NCBI GenBank assembly: GCA_040007035.1
Contig: JBDTVU010000077.1
Location: 1-15,448 of the forward strand
Reading direction: 5' to 3'
Length of the DNA: 15,448 bases
DNA from: CAIWHR01 sp040007035
Lineage (GTDB): Bacteria; Pseudomonadota; Gammaproteobacteria; Burkholderiales; Casimicrobiaceae
A model generated the notes under the pieces. The model made no database searches and had not been told where the DNA came from. It worked only from the letters and a program-made list of their open reading frames with translations. Every line of letters begins with the position of its first letter. The stretch's first letter is position 1. This document shows positions 1 to 7,409 of the stretch, piece after piece. A program made the position numbers and the translations under genes.

Positions 1-2342
1 ACCAGCGAGCGATCAACCGGAGGACGGGCTCGGACAACTTCGCGACGTTGCGCAAGAAATCCCGGGTCCCAATTGCTGACGAGTCCGGCAATTCTCCATG
101 CGTCTAGCGCCGGGTTCGTGCCCCAGGTCTCGTTCTCCGCAAGATGCCGCCGGAGGTGGAGTTGCCGCTGGGTACCGAGCGACGTAGAGACCAGGAATGT
201 GTAGAGGCCGGAACCGGCGTCATTCAGCGTTGCCCGCAACCGGCCAGGGGCAACAAGGTCCGTGGACACCAACTGGCCCTGCGTCGTCGGTGTCTGCACC
301 GCTATGGACACGCCGTCTGGTTTGGGCCGGCCTGCCTCGGCGGGGACATCAGCCTCGACCCGCAGCCCGGCCGGCAGATCTGACACTTCCAGCGCCACCG
401 CTCCGCCCTGGGGTGTGCCGCTGATCCAATCGGTCAGGCCGCCGGCGAGCCGCGGCCACTCTCGCCACAGCGGCCATCGTCGGGTCCAACTTCCCAGTCC
501 GCTCGTCACGGCAATTACGCGTCCCTGGCCGGACCTTTGGAATGCGATCAACGGATCGCCGTGTTCGGTCTGCACGGCCACCGTCGCGGTGGGCTGCGAT
601 CGTGTGACGGAATAGGCCGCGACCGCCGGCCAGTCCTTCAGCGTTCCGGGCGAAAACGGCAAGGCCTGACGCTGCGCCACGGCGATTGTGCCGCGCTCGA
701 CGCGCGCCCGGCGGCGCTCGAGCCCGGAGCGCATGACGAGCGGCAGTTCGGCGGCCTCGTTCACGCGAAGCACGACGCCCGCTTCGGCACCGACCAGACG
801 CTCCAGGGCGTTTGCATCAGCGTCCGGCCCGACGGCCAGTGCGATCGTCTCGATTCGAGCATGATCGAGCCGTGCGCGCAGCTCGGCGAGCGGCGCGTCG
901 TCGAGGAAACCGTCAGTGACCAGGACCAGCATGCGGCGTGTGGCGCCCGAGCGCTCGAGTTCGTCGATCGCAGTCCCGAGCGCAGGTGCGAGCCTCGTAC
1001 CGCCATTTGGGGTTGCGTGCCAATCTCGCGCCAGCGCCAATGTCCCGGCCGGGGCGGGGCCGAGCGGGATCAGCACGCGCGGCGCCACGTCGAAGACCAC
1101 AAGACCCAGTGAATCGCGTGCGGAGAGGCCGCGCGCGGTCTCGAGCACTGCGCGCTGGGCAAGCTGAAAGCGATCCACGCCCCCTGTACCCTGGCCCATG
1201 CTGCCCGACTTGTCCACGACGAACACAATGCTCGCGGGCTGATCGAGTGCCGCCGGCTCTGACAGCAAGGGAAGGACCGACTCGAGCGCTGATTCACGAT
1301 ATCCGCCGCGAGTAAACGACCGCTCGCCGCCCAGCACCATCAATCCAAGGCCGCGGTTCTGCACGGCGGCCACGAGCGCTTTCCAAAAGCGCGGACCTGC
1401 GTCGGTGATTGCAACATCGTCGAGCACGACAGCCTGGTACCCGTCCAGCCCGTCCGCGTGGGCGTCAAGCCGCGCAGCAGGAACGACATTCAGCATCCAG
1501 CCGCCTTCGCGCAAGCTGCGCGCAAGCGCCCCGGACGAACCCTGCACGTACAGGATCGCCGCCCGTGGGACCACATCGACGACGACGGCGTCCGGCAATG
1601 TCCCGAGCGTTTGTCCCGAATCCGGATCCTCCAGTGCCACGTCCACGAGAACGGCGCCATTGCGGCGGGCGTCGAGCTCGATCGTCGCCCGACCTCCGCC
1701 GTCCGTCTCGCCACTCGCTGTCTGGGTCTCGCCACTTGCGGCGCGCGTGGTTGCCTTGACGCGAAGCGGTCTATCCAACCGCCCAGCCAAGCGCACGGTG
1801 ACCTGGATTCGCTGGCCGGCTATTGCGCGGTCTGGCGCCAGCACCTCGGAGATTCGCGTCTCCGGCAGCGGACGGCCTACAGGGATCCACTGGACAGGCA
1901 ATCGAGCCTCGCGCGCAGTGCGCAGCGCACGTTCAAGGTCGCCCGCGTTCTCGAGTCCGTCGGAGATGATGACGATGCTGTCGAACGGCGCGCGAGCGTC
2001 TGCAGCCAGGGCCGCATCCAGCGCCGCTTCGATATTCGTCGCCGAAGGCTCGAGATTGGCAGCGGAATCGGCCGCCTTCGTGGACAGCGTGGCGGGTTTG
2101 CCCGCGAACTCGAGTAGCTGAAGGTCGCCGATGCCGGCCGCCTTCGCCGCGTGCATGACGTCTTCAACTGCGCTATCGCTGGCCACCCGCGGCACGCTCT
2201 GAGAACGATCCACGAGCACCAGCACGCGCGGCCGGCTGCGCGCGTCGAGCCACGAGAATCCGATCAGGGAAAGCGACAGCGCGACAAGCGCCGCCAATTG
2301 CAGAGCCAGCGCCACCAAGGTCCTGGAACCATCTGCGTTCAC
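1..2342 (-). CDS. Membrane-anchored protein with two VWA domains around a GATase-like domain (3' end cut)
   Basis: An uninterrupted frame of 780 codons from a GTG at 2342 to the left edge; the end lies outside. The GTG overlaps the BatA-like stop as GTGA. Order: N-terminal membrane helix (about 9-31); first VWA domain with MIDAS DRSQS (45-49), T102 and ISDG (D128); a strand-rich linker (about 165-255); a glutamine-amidotransferase-like domain (about 260-362: AAILYVQGSS, GLGLMVLGGE) with no cysteine at the nucleophile elbow, so not an amidotransferase; second VWA domain with DKSGS (377-381), GGTR (T449) and VTDGFLDD (D477); then GQGRVIAVTSGLGSW (605-619) and a further strand-rich region. This domain order is known from MoxR/VWA operons, where the function is unproven. 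Both MIDAS sites look intact. The polarity suggests most of the chain is periplasmic. Confidence 0.88.
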   Translation of the reverse strand, partial: MNADGSRTLVALALQLAALVALSLSLIGFSWLDARSRPRVLVLVDRSQSVPRVASDSAVEDVMHAAKAAGIGDLQLLEFAGKPATLSTKAADSAANLEPSATNIEAALDAALAADARAPFDSIVIISDGLENAGDLERALRTAREARLPVQWIPVGRPLPETRISEVLAPDRAIAGQRIQVTVRLAGRLDRPLRVKATTRAASGETQTASGETDGGGRATIELDARRNGAVLVDVALEDPDSGQTLGTLPDAVVVDVVPRAAILYVQGSSGALARSLREGGWMLNVVPAARLDAHADGLDGYQAVVLDDVAITDAGPRFWKALVAAVQNRGLGLMVLGGERSFTRGGYRESALESVLPLLSEPAALDQPASIVFVVDKSGSMGQGTGGVDRFQLAQRAVLETARGLSARDSLGLVVFDVAPRVLIPLGPAPAGTLALARDWHATPNGGTRLAPALGTAIDELERSGATRRMLVLVTDGFLDDAPLAELRARLDHARIETIALAVGPDADANALERLVGAEAGVVLRVNEAAELPLVMRSGLERRRARVERGTIAVAQRQALPFSPGTLKDWPAVAAYSVTRSQPTATVAVQTEHGDPLIAFQRSGQGRVIAVTSGLGSWTRRWPLWREWPRLAGGLTDWISGTPQGGAVALEVSDLPAGLRVEADVPAEAGRPKPDGVSIAVQTPTTQGQLVSTDLVAPGRLRATLNDAGSGLYTFLVSTSLGTQRQLHLRRHLAENETWGTNPALDAWRIAGLVSNWDPGFLAQRREVVRARPPVDRSL

Positions 2343-3961
2343 CTGGAATCTGCGCCCCTGTAACCGATCGATCGGTACCCCTGACTTACGAGCGCGACCA
2401 ACTCCCACAGTAGCACGAGCAGAGCGGCCACGAGAAACGGTTGTGTCCAATTGCGCAGCGAGCGCGAGGCACTCGGCGCGCGCGCGACCGCATCCGCGCC
2501 GGCGCGTGCGAAAGGTACGACCTTTGCCGAACCCGCACCGCGGTCCACTATCGCGATCTCGTCGAGCAAGTGGCTGTCGAGGAGATGCTCGAACATCAAG
2601 TTCACCAGCAGCGGAATCTCAGGACCGCGCAGGGCTTCCTCCGAGTCGAAGTCCAGGGATGTCTCGAGCAGTTTCGTTGTGCCCGCACGACTGACGATCA
2701 GAGGCTCGTCGCCGACGTTGAGCAAAACGATATCCCCTGGCCGCGCTTCGAGCCGCGCTGCAACCTGCATTCGCTCGGTGTCGAGTCTGATGCGGCGTGA
2801 ATCGGGCACGGAGGACGACCACTGCGCCGATCCATGCGGTCGCGTCGGCGTCCGGTTCGCGAGCACCCGGATCGATGCAACGTCCCTGACCGCGCCACGC
2901 GTCCCGCAGTCCAGCACGGCTTCCACGTCGGTAGCGCCTTCTTCCGCGAGGGCAAGGGCTGGGTGGACGGCAACCGCGGCCCTGAGCGCCGCGGGACACT
3001 TCGCATCGGTTGCCACCCGACGTCGGTGCAGCGGGTCGAGGTCGAGGACGATCTCGTCGTCTTCGGCAAGTGCATCGCCGGGTTGCAGTGTGGCGCGAAC
3101 TTTGGCCGATGCCGGGATCGACGCGTTCACGAGCGTGAATCCTCCCGGGTCCAGGCGGAGGTTGGATCGTGCGAGTTCGCCCGCGTCCGTGGCGAAGACG
3201 ACAACTCGCGTTTCGGGGGCGTTCCCGCCGTTCGCGACCTTGAGCAACACGTCATACTGTTCCGGATCGTTCAGGTTTCGGCGTGCCGAGAGCCGCTCCA
3301 ACCCGACGTTGCGCGTGACGCTGGCCACCTGGATGATGCGTTCGGGGCGGCTCTCGCCGGGCCATTCGAACAGCGTGGCGTCCGCGCCGTCCGTTAGCAG
3401 CCAATGCAGCCTGTCGCCAGGCAGCAGTGCCGCGGGCGGGGCGTTCGGCTGCTTCCGTCCGGCGCCCGCGACAATGGTCGAGATGGTCGCTTCGGTGAGC
3501 ACGCCGAGACCATGCCACGGGTCACCGAGCGTCCGTACCTCCACATTGGCACGCGGAATCTCGGCCAGCAGCGAGCGAACTTGAGCCAATCCCTCCGCGA
3601 GCCGCGTTCCGTGCTCCTCGCGAGTCAGCATGCTGAGCGAATCGTCGATCCAGAGCGTAATGTCGGTACGCTGCTCCGGTAGCTGCGGTCCGGCCAGCGC
3701 GACGACGAGAAGCGCGGTCAACAGTGCACGCCGTCGCCAAGCCGGATCCGGAGGCCGGCGTTCACCGGCAGTGGGACTGCTCGCATCCGCGAGCCGCCAC
3801 AGGTTCAGCCGGGACACGGGCACGGTGCGCCTGTGACGCCCCCCGCGGTGCAGCCAGCGAATCACCGGTAGCAGCAAGCACCCGAGCAACCACACCGGCG
3901 TGACGAAGGTCAGCAAACCGATCGCGCCTGGATCAGGTGTCGAAGCAGCGTGTGCTGCCAT
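2339..3961 (-). CDS. BatA-like membrane protein with VWA domain
   Basis: Up to 540 residues. The N-terminus has the aerotolerance-regulator (BatA) pattern: helix FVTPVWLLGCLLLPVIRWLH (19-38), the basic RHRRTVPVSRL segment, then a second helix around RRRALLTALLVVALAGPQ (76-93). A VWA-like domain follows with MIDAS DDSLS (D106, S108, S110) and LLTDGAD. The middle has CARDB-like strand-rich sequence (YDVLLKVANGGNAPETRVVV), and one C-terminal helix (LVAALLVLLWELVALV) anchors the end. Start: the ATG at 3961 overlaps DUF58 by 52 nt. A TTG at 3916, overlapping the DUF58 stop region, would start right before LTFVTPVWLLG, which is where BatA proteins normally begin, and is a real alternative. Probably a periplasmic VWA protein held at the inner membrane and acted on with MoxR/DUF58. 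Its TGA overlaps the next GTG start. Confidence 0.9.
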   Translation of the reverse strand: MAAHAASTPDPGAIGLLTFVTPVWLLGCLLLPVIRWLHRGGRHRRTVPVSRLNLWRLADASSPTAGERRPPDPAWRRRALLTALLVVALAGPQLPEQRTDITLWIDDSLSMLTREEHGTRLAEGLAQVRSLLAEIPRANVEVRTLGDPWHGLGVLTEATISTIVAGAGRKQPNAPPAALLPGDRLHWLLTDGADATLFEWPGESRPERIIQVASVTRNVGLERLSARRNLNDPEQYDVLLKVANGGNAPETRVVVFATDAGELARSNLRLDPGGFTLVNASIPASAKVRATLQPGDALAEDDEIVLDLDPLHRRRVATDAKCPAALRAAVAVHPALALAEEGATDVEAVLDCGTRGAVRDVASIRVLANRTPTRPHGSAQWSSSVPDSRRIRLDTERMQVAARLEARPGDIVLLNVGDEPLIVSRAGTTKLLETSLDFDSEEALRGPEIPLLVNLMFEHLLDSHLLDEIAIVDRGAGSAKVVPFARAGADAVARAPSASRSLRNWTQPFLVAALLVLLWELVALVSQGYRSIGYRGADSR

Positions 3962-4809
3962 GGGTGCGCAACATCCCAATCGGTAAACGCAATGCCGCTG
4001 CGGGCGCAGAAACTGCGCAACCGGCCTGTCATCGCGGTACGTTCGCCGGCTGCCAGCGCGTCCACGCCTTCCCCGGCGCGCGCGTGCATGCGCGCGTCGG
4101 TCTCCACGTCCACCAGGTCGAAGTCGCCCGCCATCCGCAGTTCGGTCTCGGCCGAATCGGTCACCTGCAACGCGTGCAGCGCGGTGCAGCGCTGGAGCAG
4201 TGCGCCCAAGTCGCGGCGCATCTCGTCGTCCGCAAGAAAGTCGCTGATGGCGAATACAGAACCGGCGCCATGCAGGTGCCGCGCACAAGCGCCGAGCTCG
4301 GAGCGCTCACCGGCGCGCGCTGGCTGCAGTTCGACAAGCAGGCGCGCGATGGCAGCGTAGTGGTGCTGCCCGCGCCCGCGTGGAAGCTCTGACAGCACGT
4401 GCCCGCCAAAGACCAGCAGTCCCACCCGATGACCGAGTTCGAGCAGCGCGTAACTCATCGCTGCCCCCATGCGCACCGCCGCCCGCCACTTGGCCGCGCC
4501 GTGCACTGTCATGGAGGAGCTGGCGTCGAGCAGTATGGTCCAGTCGGACACGGATTCTGATTCGAACCGGCGGACGATCGGTCGCCTGCGCCGTGCCGTC
4601 TGCCGCCAGTCGATGTGGCGGACTTCGTCTCCGGCGGCATAGTCGCGGTGATCGAGGTGCTGGATGCCGACGCCGGCTCGACGATTGACGGTCCGCGAGC
4701 CCAGCGCGTGCGGCAGTCGCTCGATCAGAAGTTGCGCGGCCGCGCGCGCGAAGGATTGCAGCTCGGACTCGCTCGGCAGCGATGCGCGGATCAGTACTGG
4801 CGTCGCCAT
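3910..4809 (-). CDS. DUF58 protein with VWA-like fold
   Basis: A 299-residue soluble DUF58 protein, the usual partner of MoxR ATPases. The family hallmark is clear at residues 55-83: RDYAAGDEVRHIDWRQTARR followed by PIVRRFESE. It is followed by a VWA-like domain with MIDAS candidate DASSSM (D95, S97, S99) and AISDFLADDEM at 187-197, giving a second acidic site (D190). No membrane helix is evident, unlike longer DUF58 proteins that carry two N-terminal helices. The start is the ATG at 4809, 19 nt inside the MoxR gene. The same frame stays open upstream to 5574, but that part is low-complexity Arg/Ala/Gly sequence antisense-like to nothing and is a shadow of MoxR. The role is inferred as the MoxR substrate or adaptor linking it to the membrane VWA proteins. 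Confidence 0.92.
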   Translation of the reverse strand: MATPVLIRASLPSESELQSFARAAAQLLIERLPHALGSRTVNRRAGVGIQHLDHRDYAAGDEVRHIDWRQTARRRRPIVRRFESESVSDWTILLDASSSMTVHGAAKWRAAVRMGAAMSYALLELGHRVGLLVFGGHVLSELPRGRGQHHYAAIARLLVELQPARAGERSELGACARHLHGAGSVFAISDFLADDEMRRDLGALLQRCTALHALQVTDSAETELRMAGDFDLVDVETDARMHARAGEGVDALAAGERTAMTGRLRSFCARSGIAFTDWDVAHPWQHTLLRHLIQARSVC

Positions 4810-5819
4810 CCGTCGATCACCGATGCGAGCGTGGAGTCCGCATCGAGGCCGTCGAGCTCGCTCTCGAGACGCAGAAGAATGCGGTGGCGCAGTACAGGCA
4901 GGGCAACCGCCGCGAGATCTTCGATGTCGACGTGCGAGCGGCCGGCCATCACCGCCCCCACGCGCGCTGCGCGAACCACGGCCTGCAGCGCACGCGGGCT
5001 CGCGCCATACCGGATGTGCCGGCGGGCCCCCGAATTCGAGCCGCTGAAATCCGGCTGCGTGGCAACGACCAGGTCGACCGCCGCTTCCTTGCAGCGTTCT
5101 CCCAGCAACACCGTACGGCACAGTTCCGTGATCCGCAGCACGTCGGCGGGGTGTGCAATCGGCTGCAGTGTGTCCGCGGGTTCGGCATCGAGCGATACGT
5201 CGAGCAGTGCCCGGAGCGACTCCCGGGCGGGGAACGGCACCGTGAGCTTGAACATGAAGCGGTCCAGTTGCGCCTCGGGCAACGGGTAGGTTCCTTCGAG
5301 TTCGATCGGGTTCTGCGTCGCCAGCACGCAGAACGGACTTGGCAGGCGATGGGAGATGCCCGCATGCGTGACCTGTCTTTCCTGCATGGCTTCGAGCAGA
5401 GCGGATTGCGTGCGGGGCGTCGCGCGATTGATCTCGTCGACCAGCACGAGCTGGGCGAAGACCGGGCCGGGGCGAAACTCGAACGTCGACGCGCCGCCGG
5501 CCGCGGTCGCGTAGATCTCTGCGCCCGTGACGTCGGCCGGCATCAGGTCGGGCGTGCATTGCACGCGTGCCCAATGCAATCCCAGTGCCGCAGCGAGAGC
5601 CTTGGCCAGGTGGGTCTTCCCGAGACCGGGCAGCCCCTCGATGAGCACATGGCCTCCCGCGAAGACGGCGGTGATCAGGTGGGTTACGAGCTCTCCCTGT
5701 CCGACGATCACACGATCGAGCAGCGCGCGCAGGTCCTGGAGCTTACGATGTGCGTCGGCGTAAGCGCTGTCGGCGGCGGGATCGGCTGTCAACGGCGTTG
5801 CCTGCTGGCGTTCATCCAT
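4791..5819 (-). CDS. MoxR-family AAA+ ATPase
   Basis: A 342-residue MoxR-type AAA+ ATPase, a cytoplasmic chaperone that remodels partners carrying VWA domains. Seen: Walker A GLPGLGKT at 62-69, Walker B LVLVDEIN at 124-131, sensor 1 ATQNPIELEGTYPLPEAQLDRF at 167-188 (written here as one family hallmark; the arginine near 187 is a candidate arginine finger), and the C-terminal lid motif YGASPRALQAVV. Length is normal for the family. The ATG at 5819 lies 31 nt inside the preceding gene with no clear Shine-Dalgarno, suggesting coupling; the N-terminal 25 residues are polar and variable as usual. The next gene, DUF58, starts 19 nt before this gene ends. The MoxR, DUF58, VWA order is the classic one. 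Confidence 0.95.
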   Translation of the reverse strand: MDERQQATPLTADPAADSAYADAHRKLQDLRALLDRVIVGQGELVTHLITAVFAGGHVLIEGLPGLGKTHLAKALAAALGLHWARVQCTPDLMPADVTGAEIYATAAGGASTFEFRPGPVFAQLVLVDEINRATPRTQSALLEAMQERQVTHAGISHRLPSPFCVLATQNPIELEGTYPLPEAQLDRFMFKLTVPFPARESLRALLDVSLDAEPADTLQPIAHPADVLRITELCRTVLLGERCKEAAVDLVVATQPDFSGSNSGARRHIRYGASPRALQAVVRAARVGAVMAGRSHVDIEDLAAVALPVLRHRILLRLESELDGLDADSTLASVIDGWRRQY

Positions 5820-6916
5820 GCTTGTACATAGGCAGCCTTGGTCGGAGTCAGCGGCGCGGCGGCTGTGGCCGGAGGGGGCGTTGCCGCGGCCGGAGCGGAA
5901 TTCCCTCGTTCCGTCGCCGTCCGCGGCATCGGAAGATCGTCGTCGAACGTCGCCAGCTGGTCCATGTCAGCCTGCCTTTCCGGCGATGGACGCCGTTCGC
6001 TCGACTCGCGTCTTTGCACCTCAATCGTACTCCGCGCGACCCGCGAAACGCCAGCATCGGCGCGATCGTCATGGCTGTCGCCAGCGTCGCGACCGGATGC
6101 TGCGCCGGATGTTTGCTTTGCTCCAGCCGTGGGCGCTGCGTCACCGGCAGTGCCCAGAGGCGGTCCGCCGAGAGTCGTCCGATCGCCCGGCGGCGCTGCT
6201 CCAGGTTGGGTCATGCGGAATCCGGTGCCGACATCACTCTTGCCGGGCCGTGCCGCGGGCGCTCGACTGTCGTCGCGACGCTCGGTTGCGCGACGCGAAT
6301 CCGCGGATCGCAACGCGTTCGCAAGTGCGCTGACAAGTTCCGTAGAAGCGGGCGGTTCGGCATCCGCTGGGCGATCCGCGTCACCGGAGGGCGAGGGTGC
6401 GGCAAGTTCCTGCCGCGCGGAAGGAACGGTTCCGGGCAGCATCAGTACAATCGTCGCAAGGGCCGTGCATGCCAGCATGGAAAGAAGTGGCCGGGACAGG
6501 CGCGCGGACTCGCGTCGCCCGCCGAGCTGACGCAGACTATATGACACCCTCGCTGCCGCCCAATTTTCGAGCCATCGCATGGCCTGGGCATTCGGCACGA
6601 CCTGCCTGCCCTCGCGCATTTCGAGCAACGTGCTGAATGCGGACTCTCCGCCAAGGTGACGGTCCGCCCAGAGTGCGCACGTTGAATCGGAGGGGCGCCG
6701 CAATCCTGCCCAGGTCATCATCGAGGTCCACAGGGCGACGATGGCAGCAAGGACGGTGTCGACGCGGACGGGCCGCGCTGCCAGGTGCACGACCACGGCG
6801 AGCAGCATCAATCCGGCCGATACCCACAATGCCAGACGAGCGGCGGCGACGAACTGTCCTCGCCACAGTCGAAGTCGCACGGCGGTCTGCAGGGCCTGTA
6901 CCAACGAATCAGCCAT
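5789..6916 (-). CDS. Membrane protein with three N-terminal helices and long disordered tail (375 aa)
   Basis: A 375-residue protein with a structured N-terminal half and a low-complexity C-terminal half. Helices at about 22-46, 52-71 and 143-162; the soluble stretch between helices 2 and 3 contains ALWADRHLGGESAFSTLLEM (81-100), resembling the 'aDrrlgl.erl.TalEl' signature of DUF4175-like proteins in MoxR/VWA gene clusters. That resemblance is tentative. Residues about 165-360 are rich in Ala, Pro, Ser, Arg, Asp and Gly with no predicted fold, and end in YVQAWMNASRQRR. Such a tail could be a periplasmic tether or a docking segment. The ATG at 6916 follows the upstream stop by 7 nt; the longer frame up to 7066 is discarded as overlap. 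Its last 31 nt overlap the MoxR gene. Confidence 0.72.
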   Translation of the reverse strand: MADSLVQALQTAVRLRLWRGQFVAAARLALWVSAGLMLLAVVVHLAARPVRVDTVLAAIVALWTSMMTWAGLRRPSDSTCALWADRHLGGESAFSTLLEMREGRQVVPNAQAMRWLENWAAARVSYSLRQLGGRRESARLSRPLLSMLACTALATIVLMLPGTVPSARQELAAPSPSGDADRPADAEPPASTELVSALANALRSADSRRATERRDDSRAPAARPGKSDVGTGFRMTQPGAAPPGDRTTLGGPPLGTAGDAAPTAGAKQTSGAASGRDAGDSHDDRADAGVSRVARSTIEVQRRESSERRPSPERQADMDQLATFDDDLPMPRTATERGNSAPAAATPPPATAAAPLTPTKAAYVQAWMNASRQRR

Positions 6917-6923
6917 TCTCAAC

Positions 6924-7409
6924 TCAAAGCGACGGCAGGTACCAGAAACCGCGCGTAACCCACGCCAACGCCACCAATGCGGTGCCCAGTACGGTTCCCG
7001 TGACGACGGCAAGTTCCGCGTTTCGCAGCAAGCGTTGCAAGCCCAGCCCGACCATTGGCAGCGCAACGCTAATGGCCAGCAACAGGACCTCCGTCAGTGC
7101 CACGTGGGTCGCCAAACTGGTGCCGGCGGACCACGCAAGAACCACGACGGGCCACGACGGCGCGATCAGCCCCAGCCCTGCCGTCACGCCCGGACGGAAC
7201 CCGCGCAGCGCGCCGACGCGCACGCCGACGATCGCGAGCGCCGTGACGCGAACGAGCAACAGCGCTTGCAGCGCGTCGTCAGCACAGCGGCCCGCCTCTG
7301 TCCCGTGGTCGAGGGCGAGGCGAGTGCTGCCGAGCCACCACACGGCGATGGCGGCTGCGAGCGCGAGACCGGTCATCGCGGCCAGGCGATGAGCGGGCGC
7401 TTCGTTCAT
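6924..7409 (-). CDS. Small integral membrane protein of unknown function (161 aa)
   Basis: A 161-residue, very hydrophobic protein with likely membrane helices near residues 9-28, 48-66, 77-97, 103-124 and 133-152. No motif is recognised. The only polar stretch of note is the loop LALDHGTEAGRCADDALQ (31-48) after helix 1. The ATG at 7409 is chosen because it overlaps the upstream stop as ATGA; an in-frame start at 7487 would add 26 residues rich in Arg, Trp and Pro inside the upstream gene and looks like a shadow. The next gene begins 7 nt after its stop. It may be a membrane subunit that goes with the two flanking membrane proteins (inference from position only). Confidence 0.75.
   Translation of the reverse strand: MNEAPAHRLAAMTGLALAAAIAVWWLGSTRLALDHGTEAGRCADDALQALLLVRVTALAIVGVRVGALRGFRPGVTAGLGLIAPSWPVVVLAWSAGTSLATHVALTEVLLLAISVALPMVGLGLQRLLRNAELAVVTGTVLGTALVALAWVTRGFWYLPSL

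Noticed and set aside
2451..3584. Plus-strand open frame of 377 codons
   Set aside because: Ser/Arg/Ala-rich translation antisense to the BatA-like gene, with no domain or ribosome binding site.
3910..5574. 554-residue version of the DUF58 protein
   Set aside because: The extension overlaps MoxR in another frame and is Arg/Gly/Ala-rich without domain content; DUF58 proteins start near the ATG at 4809.
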